59,906 bases of DNA from Shimia marina. Its GTDB lineage: Bacteria; Pseudomonadota; Alphaproteobacteria; Rhodobacterales; Rhodobacteraceae. The notes beneath the pieces are model-generated. The model had not been told where the DNA came from. It searched no databases and saw nothing but the letters and a program-made list of their open reading frames with translations. How positions within the stretch are numbered: the first letter of the stretch is position 1; the number at the start of each line of letters is the position of its first letter. The stretch lies in the NCBI RefSeq assembly GCF_001458175.1, contig NZ_CYPW01000018.1, positions 1 to 59,906 of the forward strand, given 5' to 3'. Below are positions 16,573-24,567 of the stretch, in pieces. The position numbers were made by a program, and so were the translations under genes.

Positions 16573-17679
16573 TTATTGGTTCTGAGCGATGATATAGCCG
16601 AGCGCCCCAGCTGCAAGGGCAGCGAGCACAACGGCACAGGAGATTTTCCATACCGAATAGGGGCGTTCACCCTGAACCCGCCCGGTCTGCCCGTTGACGA
16701 CAAATCGATAGGACTGTCCGCGATATTTATAGGCAGCGAGCCAAACTGGGAGGAGAATATGTTTGAAGGTCACATCATTGACCGTGGTGGATATGGAATG
16801 AATGCGCTGCCGGTCGCCGCCAATATCAAAGGCGACATCTCTTCGGATCACGCGGTCCATCCGCGTCCGGGCTTCTTCATATCCCTCTTCCAGTGCGATG
16901 GAGTAACCCTCTGCCTGAAAGCCCGCGAGGAATTCTGGCGCGTAAGGTTCCAACGCAGACAAGTCCCAGGGCTCCAGAGCATCGGTGTATTTTTTAGGCA
17001 GAGCTTTGGACGCGAGAACCAGCACATCGTCAAACCACCGTCCGACCCTGCCTGACGCAGGGCGCCAGCGGATTTTCTGTACTTGGCGGGATTCAGGTTT
17101 GCCGTCACGCATCACCGTTTCGGTGACGTAGTAGACTGTGCCCCTTTCGCCGACATATGCCGACTTTGTATCGGCGTCATAGGTCCAATAGGGCACGTAG
17201 ATGCCGTCCATCTTGCGCCCCTTGCGTGCGTAGTCTTTGAGACCATTGGGGGCAAGCCAAAGCCCGCCAAGCCAGCGGTTCATGGCTGAATGGGCTTCTT
17301 TCTCGGCCAGTTGAAATGGCAGCACTGCGCGGGGTTTGATTTGGCGGTGTGTTCCTGTGTCCACAACGACCGGGGTCGCACAGAAGGGGCATTCGGTGGC
17401 ATGCGTGTCACCGCTGAAGACTACATGGGCGGCGCAATTCGGGCAGGAACAGGCCCGAGTCTCCATGACGTCTGCGGCGGGCAACTGTTCTGCCAGAGCA
17501 GATTTGAAGTCCAGTTCCGTGATGGCAGCGGCGCGGTCGCCCTGCTCGGTGGCTTCCTCATGGCCGCAATGGTCACAGATTAGCAGGCCCTGCCGTGGTG
17601 CAAAACGATAGTCTGCGCCGCATTGCGGACAGGGGAAGCGTGTGCTCTCTTGAGGGGCAGGCGGCGGGGTGGCGGTCAT
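16573..17679 (-). CDS. Zinc-ribbon protein with C-terminal membrane anchor
   Basis: This 368-residue protein starts with a TFIIB-like zinc ribbon (C-P-Q-C at 17-20, C-D-H-C at 35-38). A second C-P-N-C and C-P-F-C pair follows near residues 79-101. The middle has many aromatic residues and no known catalytic motif, and the protein ends in one hydrophobic helix (VVLAALAAGALGYIIAQ). The zinc ribbons should lie in the cytosol. Such proteins are often loosely labelled as primosomal protein N-prime relatives, but no helicase motif is present. It lies 9 bases after the CPCC gene, consistent with one transcript. Function unknown; context suggests the TelA/SPFH system. Confidence 0.78.
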   Translation of the reverse strand: MTATPPPAPQESTRFPCPQCGADYRFAPRQGLLICDHCGHEEATEQGDRAAAITELDFKSALAEQLPAADVMETRACSCPNCAAHVVFSGDTHATECPFCATPVVVDTGTHRQIKPRAVLPFQLAEKEAHSAMNRWLGGLWLAPNGLKDYARKGRKMDGIYVPYWTYDADTKSAYVGERGTVYYVTETVMRDGKPESRQVQKIRWRPASGRVGRWFDDVLVLASKALPKKYTDALEPWDLSALEPYAPEFLAGFQAEGYSIALEEGYEEARTRMDRVIRRDVAFDIGGDRQRIHSISTTVNDVTFKHILLPVWLAAYKYRGQSYRFVVNGQTGRVQGERPYSVWKISCAVVLAALAAGALGYIIAQNQ

Positions 17680-17688
17680 ATGCGGCTC

Positions 17689-18045
17689 TTAGTGCTCTCG
17701 GGCTTGATAGGCGTATTGCGCGTGGTCTTCCAGGGGTAAGACATGGGGCACCATTTCAGGATGGCAGGCCCCGATGGTTTTGAAATTATGACGACTTTCC
17801 GCAAGGGTGAAGCCATGGTTTGCCCCGGAAGGTTCCAGCGGAGCTTCTTCAAACTCGGGCCCTTCATCTTCCCAGAAGCAGACAGGGCAGATCAGATAGC
17901 TGTAGCGTTCCGGCAAGGTGACATAGTCGCAGCAGGGGCAGGCATGACGCGGGGTGGGGTCGTCCGGCTGGTACCATTCGATCTCATCTTCATCGTCGAG
18001 ATCTACCTCGAAATCACCGTCAATGTCCTTGGTCTGGTCCGTCAT
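17689..18045 (-). CDS. CPCC-type cysteine-rich small protein
   Basis: This 118-residue protein has a very acidic N-terminus (residues 8-24 mostly D and E) followed by the C-P-C-C motif and a C-P-V-C-F-W-E-D-E-G motif. These identify the Cys_rich_CPCC family, a presumed zinc-binding domain. The downstream S-G-A-N-H-G-F-T-L-A-E-S-R segment is also typical of the family. It lies between the SPFH-GYF gene (130 bases upstream) and the zinc-ribbon gene (9 bases downstream). Members of this family are known mainly as short stand-alone proteins of unknown function. Confidence 0.82.
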   Translation of the reverse strand: MTDQTKDIDGDFEVDLDDEDEIEWYQPDDPTPRHACPCCDYVTLPERYSYLICPVCFWEDEGPEFEEAPLEPSGANHGFTLAESRHNFKTIGACHPEMVPHVLPLEDHAQYAYQAREH

Positions 18046-18175
18046 AATGGTCGCTCAATGCGGTTGGTCGTGTCTGAAGTTGGCTTTGTTCTAAAAAAGC
18101 TATGGCTCCGGCTGGGGGGATCTTTGATAAGCCGTAGACCTTATGTGGAGACTACTCCTCCCTTGGGCTGCGCGT

Positions 18176-19339
18176 TCAGCTTCCCGGTGGTGGGGGCGGA
18201 AGGATGGTAAAAAGCTGGGCCAGTTCTGTCACATCTTCGGCGTGTTTCCAGCCGTCCTGACCGGCGGTCCAGACATGGGTCTGGCGGGTGATCTCACCCG
18301 CGGTGGCCATCCGGCCCAGAGCCGCCTTGGAAAACGGACCTCTGGTCTGGCCGTTTTCGGCAACATGCCAGACATGTTCCACCGGTGGTGGCGGGGGCGG
18401 GGCCGCATGGGCCGCTTGCGGAGCGGGGGCTGGCTGTGCGGCCGGGCGGGCACCCCATGGGCCGGGCTGATGGGTGGCGTGGGGCTGCGCGGCCTGAGTG
18501 GCCATCTGTTGCGCCATCGCCATGCCCATTCCCATGCCAAGGCCTGCGCCCATGCCGGAATTTGGTGTTTGCGCGGCGGCGGTCATGGCCTCTGCGGCGG
18601 AAAATTGGGTGTATTTGCCCAGATCGCCCACAATGCCCATGGAGGTGCGCTTGTCCATCGCGGCCTCCACGGCGGCGGGCAGTGAGATATTTTCGATATA
18701 AAGCTCAGGGATCGCAAGGCCGTATTCGGCAATGGTGCCGGAGATTTCTGCCGCCACCAGCTTGCCCAGATCTGCAGTGTTGGCCGCCATGTCCAGCACT
18801 GGAATGCCGGAGGCCGCGATCACGCGGGAGAATTCCTGTACGATGATATTGCGGATCTGAAAGCTGATCTCATCCATCGTGAATTCGCCGTCGGTGCCCA
18901 CAATCTCGGTGAGGAACCGCGCCGGATCAACCACGCGGATTGCATAGGTGCCATAAGCCCGCAGACGCACCGGACCGAATTCCGGATCGCGCACCATGAT
19001 CGGGTTTTTGGTACCCCATTTCAGATTGGCGAAACGGGTGGTGTTGACGTAGTAGATTTCGGACTTGAACGGACTTTTGAAGCCGTGATCCCAGTGCTGG
19101 AGCGTGGTCATCACCGGCATGTTGTTGGTTTCAAGCATGTAGAGACCAGGCGTAAAGACATCCGCCAGTTGTCCTTCATGCACAAACACAGCCGACTGAC
19201 CTTCGCGGACAGTAAGCTTGGCGCCGTATTTGATTTCATGGCCTTCGCGTTCAAAACGCCAAACGAGCGTGTCGCGTGTGTCGTCAACCCAATGGATGAC
19301 GTCGATAAATTCGCCAGTTAGGAAATCAAAAATACCCAT
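18176..19339 (-). CDS. SPFH/band 7 protein with C-terminal GYF-2 domain
   Basis: This 387-residue protein of the YdjI/virion-core-like SPFH group has the prohibitin-like domain at residues 1-240. A glycine-methionine, then alanine-proline-rich linker spans about 250-325 and contains a run of six prolines. The C-terminal GYF-2 domain (W-H-V-A-E-N-G-Q-T-R-G-P-F-S) ends in another proline run. SPFH proteins form membrane-bound rings; GYF domains bind proline-rich peptides. No transmembrane helix is visible, so it may be recruited to the membrane by partners. AAAGGA precedes the ATG by 11 bases. It lies 24 bases downstream of the DUF2927 gene. Confidence 0.85.
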   Translation of the reverse strand: MGIFDFLTGEFIDVIHWVDDTRDTLVWRFEREGHEIKYGAKLTVREGQSAVFVHEGQLADVFTPGLYMLETNNMPVMTTLQHWDHGFKSPFKSEIYYVNTTRFANLKWGTKNPIMVRDPEFGPVRLRAYGTYAIRVVDPARFLTEIVGTDGEFTMDEISFQIRNIIVQEFSRVIAASGIPVLDMAANTADLGKLVAAEISGTIAEYGLAIPELYIENISLPAAVEAAMDKRTSMGIVGDLGKYTQFSAAEAMTAAAQTPNSGMGAGLGMGMGMAMAQQMATQAAQPHATHQPGPWGARPAAQPAPAPQAAHAAPPPPPPVEHVWHVAENGQTRGPFSKAALGRMATAGEITRQTHVWTAGQDGWKHAEDVTELAQLFTILPPPPPGS

Positions 19340-19363
19340 GAGGTTGTCCTTTCAGGAGGCGTA

Positions 19364-20278
19364 TTAGAAGTTCTGATTGGTCTGCTCGCGCGACAGAATA
19401 TAGGTGATCGGACGGGCGTCTTCCGGCGACATCCCTGGCGTGAGCCGCGCGTCAAACAGCATCGTGAGGAGTTTTTCATCGTGCGTTGTCAGCAGGGCAA
19501 ATTCTTCGTCGTCGTTGAAAATTGACGGTCTTGCATAGGGGCTGTCATTTGTGAGCCCAAGACCCTGCGCGATCTCTTCATGCAGGCAGGATTTGCGCAG
19601 AAGGTCTGGGTGCTCTGCACGGATCAAGGCGACGGCAGATGTGTACGTGTGGGGCGCTGCTTCTGTGGCTTGGGTGACCACGAAGCAATAGATCTGTCGC
19701 GGTGGATTCGTAAAAAGGGCTCTGGTTTCCAGCGATGCAGTGGGAAGCAACTGGTCCAGGAGGGCTTCTATCTCCGATCGATCATCCGCGCCCATGATCA
19801 AAACGTTGAAATTGGCTTTGTCCGCAGTTTGGCGCATGGGGTGGCCCGTCACCTTGGCCAAGCGTGGGATGTACTCTGCGACCGTCGCATTATCTTTGGC
19901 CTTTTGCGCCTCTGAAACAGACGCACCAAAATGCAGTTTGACGCGAACAGGTTCGGCCCAACGGCGCAAATATCCGGCCTGATCTGGGGCCCGCTGCAAT
20001 CCTGCACCGCTGGTATATTCGTCGTAAAAGGCGATTTTCTCAAAATTTCGCGCCAGCATCTCAGGGGTAAACGGCGTATCAGGCCCGCCGCCGTCCGTCC
20101 GCAGAAGCCCGCGTGCCAATAAATCCGACTGAACTTGGCGATAGTAGGTCGCCAGCGCTTTGCTTTCTGCAGATCTGCTGGGCGGAGGGGCAACAGGCGG
20201 CTCCTGCGGCTTGCTCACCTCTTCGCAAGCCGCCAAAGCCCCCAATAGGCCCAGAAGTATGAGAAAACGTCGTGTCAC
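19364..20278 (-). CDS. DUF2927 lipoprotein with zincin-like HEE motif
   Basis: This 304-residue lipoprotein has a signal peptide with lipobox L-A-A-C (Cys18), so it is probably anchored in a membrane facing the periplasm. The body matches DUF2927. Its C-terminal part has C-L-H-E-E-I-A-Q-G-L-G-L followed by N-D-S, S-I-F-N-D and H-D, a layout that resembles a metallopeptidase active site but without the HExxH second histidine. Proteolytic activity is unproven. The start is GTG at 20278, overlapping the TelA stop (GTGA), so translational coupling to TelA is likely. A proline-rich stretch follows the lipid anchor. Confidence 0.82.
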   Translation of the reverse strand: MTRRFLILLGLLGALAACEEVSKPQEPPVAPPPSRSAESKALATYYRQVQSDLLARGLLRTDGGGPDTPFTPEMLARNFEKIAFYDEYTSGAGLQRAPDQAGYLRRWAEPVRVKLHFGASVSEAQKAKDNATVAEYIPRLAKVTGHPMRQTADKANFNVLIMGADDRSEIEALLDQLLPTASLETRALFTNPPRQIYCFVVTQATEAAPHTYTSAVALIRAEHPDLLRKSCLHEEIAQGLGLTNDSPYARPSIFNDDEEFALLTTHDEKLLTMLFDARLTPGMSPEDARPITYILSREQTNQNF

Positions 20279-21471
20279 GCGTTCGGCACGGAAGTCGCCG
20301 TCGTATCCCCCAGCCCGTCCTTGCGGGCTTTGGCTGCGGCCAGTGTGTCGCGCAACTCTGCTTCCATCTTTTTCATGTCGTCCTCTGCTGCGGCGCGTTT
20401 GGCCTTGCCTTCGTCGGCGATCTGCAGAGATTCGTTGATGGTTGCGATCAGCTCCGCATTGGCGGTTTTCACGGCTTCGATGTCAAACACACCACGTTCC
20501 ATTTCTGTGCGTACCGCTTTGTTTGTGGCGCGCAGGTTCTGGGCATTTGCCGTCAAAAGCTCATTTGTGAGATCGTTGGCGTCGCGCACAGCGGCGGCGG
20601 CTTCTGCGGAGCGCTGGATGGTCACGGCCTGTGCAAGCTGCGTTTCCCAGAGTGGCACGGTGTTGACCAAGGTGGAGTTGATTTTGGTGACAAGAGATTT
20701 GTCATTTTCCTGCACCAGCCGAATAGAGGGCAGGGATTGCATGGTCACCTGACGGGTCAACTTGAGGTCATGCACGCGGCGCTCCAGATCGTCACGCGCG
20801 GCGCGCAGATCGCGCAATTCTTGTGCCTTCATGACCTGTGCATTTTCATCTGCCGCAGTAACTTCGGCTTCTTTGGCAGGAATATCAGTCGTGTCCAGCT
20901 CTTCAATTTTGGCTTCGCCCGCAGCGATATAGAGCGCCAGCTCATCATAGAAGGCGAGCGTTTTTTCATACAACACGTCCAAAGATTTGATGTCTTTTAG
21001 GAGTGTGTGCTCATGGGAAAGAAGGTTGTCGGTGATTTTGTCAATCTGGTCCTGAACTTCCTCGTAACGCGCGGTGAATTTGGCAAAGGGTGCGGCGCGC
21101 CCGATGAGTTTTTCCCAGAAGCTGCGTTCGCGGCGTATATCCAGTTCAGATACGGAAAAGCCGCGAATTGTTGTCACGATGTTGCGCAGGCTGTCCCCGG
21201 CTGGACCAACGTCTTTGTTGCGGACATCTGCCAGCATGGCCTGCGAAATGGTCTGGAGTTCTGATTGAGCAGCTGAGCCAAAAGACACGATGGAATTGGT
21301 GTTGCTCATGTCAATTTCGCCCATGCGCTTGCTGATCTCAGCAGAGACAGGTGCGTCCGCTTCTGAAAGTGGTACGATGGCATTGGCCTCTACGGGCTCC
21401 GGCAGTGCGACGGTGGCCTCTGTGATCTCCGCAACGACGGCTTCGGCTTTTTTTCTGACAGTGTCGGACAT
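20275..21471 (-). CDS. telA: TelA family toxic-anion (tellurite) resistance protein
   Basis: This 398-residue, largely alpha-helical and charged protein has no membrane segment and matches the TelA/KlaA family (PF05816), linked to tellurite and other envelope stress resistance. Hallmarks include the G-S-A-A-Q-S-E-L-Q-T-I-S segment near residue 72 and the R-E-R-S-F-W-E-K-L-I-G segment near residue 120. Long predicted coiled-coil helices lie between about 150 and 350. The ATG at 21471 has AAAGGGA 8 bases upstream; the ATG six codons earlier lacks one. It lies 36 bases after xpaC and overlaps the next gene by 4 bases. The biochemical function of the family is unknown. Confidence 0.9.
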   Translation of the reverse strand: MSDTVRKKAEAVVAEITEATVALPEPVEANAIVPLSEADAPVSAEISKRMGEIDMSNTNSIVSFGSAAQSELQTISQAMLADVRNKDVGPAGDSLRNIVTTIRGFSVSELDIRRERSFWEKLIGRAAPFAKFTARYEEVQDQIDKITDNLLSHEHTLLKDIKSLDVLYEKTLAFYDELALYIAAGEAKIEELDTTDIPAKEAEVTAADENAQVMKAQELRDLRAARDDLERRVHDLKLTRQVTMQSLPSIRLVQENDKSLVTKINSTLVNTVPLWETQLAQAVTIQRSAEAAAAVRDANDLTNELLTANAQNLRATNKAVRTEMERGVFDIEAVKTANAELIATINESLQIADEGKAKRAAAEDDMKKMEAELRDTLAAAKARKDGLGDTTATSVPNA

Positions 21472-21507
21472 GATGTGTCCCTTTCGCAATTGCGGTCCTA
21501 AATGGTT

Positions 21508-22389
21508 TTACACGTTTGAACGCAGACCCTCTTGGGCCAAGCGCTCGCGCAGCACGTCAATTTCAATGGTGAGATCACCCCGATCATCCAGCATCAGCTT
21601 TTGCGTGCGTGCGGCAAAGTTTTGCTCCAGATCATCCAGGAGCGCTTCATAGTCGGCGCGGGCTTGTGCGTCATCCGTCCGACTATAAAGATCGGCAAAC
21701 TTCACAGTCGCGTCTTTTGCCCCAAGCAGATAGACCCCCAAATAGCGTCTGGCTGCGCTCAGATCTCTGGGATCTTCCTCAACCGTCCGAAACAGTTCAC
21801 GGGCGGTGGCTTGAAAGCTGCTGACGCGGCGTTCCAGAGCGCGGTCTCCCGCACGCTCAATGGCGCGGTTCATGGCCTGCAGATGTGATTCAGCGTCTTC
21901 CACGGCGCGCGCTACGCGGTCCGACTGGTATTGGTCGTGGCCTTCTACCCCCTTGTTCTTCAAAGGATCCAAACCAAAAGCAAAGCTGTGCAGCGCGCCG
22001 CCCAAGACGGCAAAAACAAGCGCTTCCAGAGGGCCGTGACCGGCGATGCCTGCGATCGCCAATCCGGTCGCGGTTAGAGCCGACCCAAGGATTTTTCGGG
22101 GAAGGGCCGGACGCCGCGCAACTTTACGCGCTTCGAAAGCTTCTTGCGCGATCAAGCCTTCGCGGGTCATCCAAGCTGCTAGAATGAGAGCACCCAATGC
22201 GATCAGGAATTGCATCATTTCCAAGGGCGGAGATGTGAATGCTTTCCAAATCAGTGGCAAAGGGGCCAAAAACAACAGGTTTACACGACCGCCAGCGCGG
22301 CTGCGTTTTGCGCTTTTAAAGCCATCGTGTTGCTTATCCGCAGTGCTTGCCGCGTTGGGGCTGAATTTTCCGCTATAGCGTTGCGCCAT
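21508..22389 (-). CDS. xpaC: XpaC-like membrane protein
   Basis: This 293-residue protein matches the XpaC family (often called 5-bromo-4-chloroindolyl phosphate hydrolysis protein), which is typically encoded beside TelA. A basic N-terminus is followed by hydrophobic segments at about 38-70 and 95-130, then a soluble helical C-terminal half with a D-Q-Y-Q-S-D-R segment. The second ATG (22389) is preferred because it overlaps the stop of the 27-residue peptide gene upstream (TGATG), a layout typical of coupled translation. The family's activity is unproven; it probably works with TelA at the membrane. Confidence 0.85.
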   Translation of the reverse strand: MAQRYSGKFSPNAASTADKQHDGFKSAKRSRAGGRVNLLFLAPLPLIWKAFTSPPLEMMQFLIALGALILAAWMTREGLIAQEAFEARKVARRPALPRKILGSALTATGLAIAGIAGHGPLEALVFAVLGGALHSFAFGLDPLKNKGVEGHDQYQSDRVARAVEDAESHLQAMNRAIERAGDRALERRVSSFQATARELFRTVEEDPRDLSAARRYLGVYLLGAKDATVKFADLYSRTDDAQARADYEALLDDLEQNFAARTQKLMLDDRGDLTIEIDVLRERLAQEGLRSNV

Positions 22390-22472
22390 CACACGCCCCC
22401 CGTGACAGCAACATAAAAGATCAGCAAGACCAGCAATCCAAACGCCAGTTTTTGCAATCCACTTGCAGACAT
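22389..22472 (-). CDS. 27-residue single-helix membrane peptide at head of xpaC-telA operon
   Basis: A short frame starts at an ATG at 22472 with a good AAGGTGGAG ribosome site 5 bases upstream, and stops in a TGATG overlap with xpaC. It encodes 27 residues: a short polar start (MSASGLQK) then about 17 strongly hydrophobic residues and a short tail. The position, ribosome site and overlap support translation. It resembles other tiny bacterial membrane peptides that bind larger partners. No homologue could be checked, so it could also be just a leader frame for xpaC. Confidence 0.6.
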   Translation of the reverse strand: MSASGLQKLAFGLLVLLIFYVAVTGGV

Positions 22473-22598
22473 CGAAGCTCCACCTTGCGCTAATTCACCA
22501 GAAATTTAGGAAGTCTCATCGCGCATGGCTAGGGGGAAGATTTCCTGTGGCGCCGCATTGCCGACATTATATCGGCAATGGCGTTTCGTGAGAACTGC

Positions 22599-23486
22599 TT
22601 ACTTCCTGCGCCTTGTGGGTTTCTGGCGGCTTTCTGGCGGTATTGCGTTCTCCAAACCCAACTGGTCCCGGACAACGCGCCGTCGCACTTCTTCGACCTC
22701 GCCGGGCTTGAGTTGCCCGAGCTGAAATGGCCCATAAGAGGTGCGGATCAAGCGGTTTACCGTGAGACCAATAGCCTCCATCGCGCGACGGATTTCACGG
22801 TTTTTGCCTTCGCGTAGACCAATCGTGACCCAAGCATTCGCACCTTGCTGGCGATCCAGAGTGATCTCCATCGGCTGAAACCGCTCGCCTTCAACGTCAA
22901 TGCCTTTGCGCAAGGGGGCAAAGGTTTCCTCGGTTGGGCGGCCATTGATACGCACGCGGTATTTGCGCAGCCAGCCGGTGCTGGGCAGCTCCAGCTTGCG
23001 TTTGACGCCCCCGTCGTTGGTGAGCAGAAGCAGGCCTTCGGAGTTAAGGTCAAGCCGCCCCACGGTCATAACACGCGGCAGGTTTTCCGGCAGCTTGTCA
23101 AAAATGGTCTCGCGGCCTTTCTCGTCGCGATTGGTGGTCACAAGCCCTGTAGGCTTGTGGTAGAGCCAGATCCGTTCGTGATCAGGCGTGCCAATGGGTT
23201 TGCCATCCACGGTAATGCGGTCTTTGCCGGTGACATTTAGCGCGGGGCTGCTGAGCTTTTTGCCGTTTACGCTGACCCGTCCGGCCTCAATCATACGCTC
23301 TGCATCGCGGCGTGAGGCTAAGCCTGCACGGGCAAGGACTTTGGCAATGCGGTCGCCATCTGGTTTTGGTGTATCGGAGGCTGGCTTTGCGGCGCTCGGC
23401 TTTGTGCCTCGCGGGGCGGGTTTTGCAGGGCGTTGGGGGCGCTGTGGTTTGCCAGCGCGGCGGGAGGAGGGCGGTTTCTGGGTCAT
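22599..23486 (-). CDS. rluB: RluB/RsuA family 23S rRNA pseudouridine synthase
   Basis: This 295-residue protein has a basic, proline- and lysine-rich N-terminal tail (about 1-45), an S4 RNA-binding domain (R-I-A-K-V-L-A-R-A-G onward), and the pseudouridine synthase domain. The catalytic aspartate lies in G-R-L-D-L-N-S-E-G-L-L-L-L-T-N-D-G. The G-K-N-R-E-I-R-R motif near residue 235 places it in the RsuA/RluB/RluE/RluF group. RluB-type isomerisation of uridine in domain V of 23S rRNA is most likely; RluE/F-like targets cannot be excluded. It is divergent from tadA with 76 bases between starts. Confidence 0.9.
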   Translation of the reverse strand: MTQKPPSSRRAGKPQRPQRPAKPAPRGTKPSAAKPASDTPKPDGDRIAKVLARAGLASRRDAERMIEAGRVSVNGKKLSSPALNVTGKDRITVDGKPIGTPDHERIWLYHKPTGLVTTNRDEKGRETIFDKLPENLPRVMTVGRLDLNSEGLLLLTNDGGVKRKLELPSTGWLRKYRVRINGRPTEETFAPLRKGIDVEGERFQPMEITLDRQQGANAWVTIGLREGKNREIRRAMEAIGLTVNRLIRTSYGPFQLGQLKPGEVEEVRRRVVRDQLGLENAIPPESRQKPTRRRK

Positions 23487-23562
23487 GGGCCCCGTGTAAC
23501 GGGGAAACAGTGAACGGGGAAGAGGGATTGCGCACAGGGGCTTTGCGAGGCATGTCGGTGGG

Positions 23563-24012
23563 ATGAAGTTTATCTCTCATATGGAGCAGGCGCTGTCTGA
23601 AGCGCGGGCCGCCGCTGTGCGGGGGGAAGTGCCTGTTGGTGCGGTGGTTGTCGGGCCGGATGGGCAGGTCTTGGCAAGTGCAGGGAACCGAACACGCGAA
23701 GACCATGATCCAACGGCGCATGCGGAAATACTGGCGATGCGGCTGGCCTGCGCAGTGATTGGCAGCGAACGGCTGGTGGGCTGTGATCTTTACGTGACGC
23801 TTGAGCCTTGTCCCATGTGTGCCAGTGCGATCAGTCAGGCGCGGATTGCGCGGCTTTATTATGGGGCAGGGGATCCCAAGAGTGGCGGCGTGGCACAGGG
23901 CCCGCGTGTATTTGCCCATCGGCAAAGCCATCATGTGCCGGAGATTTATGATGGTTTGGCCGCTGAGGAGAGCGAGGCTCTGCTCAAAGAGTTCTTCGCC
24001 AATCGGCGATAG
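23563..24012 (+). CDS. tadA: tRNA adenosine(34) deaminase
   Basis: This 149-residue cytidine-deaminase-fold enzyme has H-A-E in the zinc site (histidine ligand and catalytic glutamate) and P-C-P-M-C-A-S-A-I, the two cysteine ligands in the TadA arrangement. It should convert A34 to inosine in tRNA-Arg(ACG), needed for decoding CGN codons. The length and the N-terminus (MEQALSEARAAAVRGEVPVG) fit TadA. The ATG at 23563 is preceded by GGTGGG. It is divergent from rluB. Confidence 0.92.
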   Translation: MKFISHMEQALSEARAAAVRGEVPVGAVVVGPDGQVLASAGNRTREDHDPTAHAEILAMRLACAVIGSERLVGCDLYVTLEPCPMCASAISQARIARLYYGAGDPKSGGVAQGPRVFAHRQSHHVPEIYDGLAAEESEALLKEFFANRR

Positions 24013-24211
24013 CGCTGCCCCCTAGGTTCTGTGATAGGTTTTATGGTGCCGCTGCCGCCGGCAGGTCGCGCGATTTCGAGCATCAATTACATTGATGCCG
24101 GTCAGCTCAATCCGCCTGCAGAATGAGGTCAAGCGCTTGCGCCGCTGCGGAGCGCGCGCTAAAGGCTGAGCATACGTTCGCAGAAAGCCCGCAACAGAAG
24201 AGTCTTGCCCC

Positions 24212-24499
24212 ATGTCGATTGATGAAAGCACCGCTGCCAAAGTGGCCAAACTGGCCCGGATCAAGGTTGAAGAGAAAGACCTGCCCGCGCTGGCGCAGGA
24301 ATTCAATGCCGTGCTGGGCTTCATTGAGCAGCTTAATGAAGTGGATGTTGAGGGCGTGGAGCCGATGGTTTCTGTCACGCCGATGCGCCTGAAGCGCCGC
24401 GAGGATGTGATTTCCGATGGCGATCAGCAGGAGAAAATCCTGAAGAACGCGCCAGATGCGCGTGAAGGCTTCTTTGCTGTCCCCAAAGTGGTGGAGTGA
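24212..24499 (+). CDS. gatC: Aspartyl/glutamyl-tRNA amidotransferase subunit C
   Basis: This 95-residue protein is the C subunit of GatCAB, which amidates Glu-tRNA-Gln and/or Asp-tRNA-Asn. The N-terminal S-T-A-A-K-V-A-K-L-A-R-I helix and C-terminal F-F-A-V-P-K-V-V-E are diagnostic. gatA follows 68 bases downstream on the same strand. gatB is not in the window, so the set is split. About 200 bases upstream of the gene hold no recognisable feature. Confidence 0.95.
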   Translation: MSIDESTAAKVAKLARIKVEEKDLPALAQEFNAVLGFIEQLNEVDVEGVEPMVSVTPMRLKRREDVISDGDQQEKILKNAPDAREGFFAVPKVVE

Positions 24500-24567
24500 T
24501 CCGGCCCCGCCGTTGATCCAATGTTGACCACCTGACCCGAATTTTGCCCCAGAGAGAGGCGACCGAA

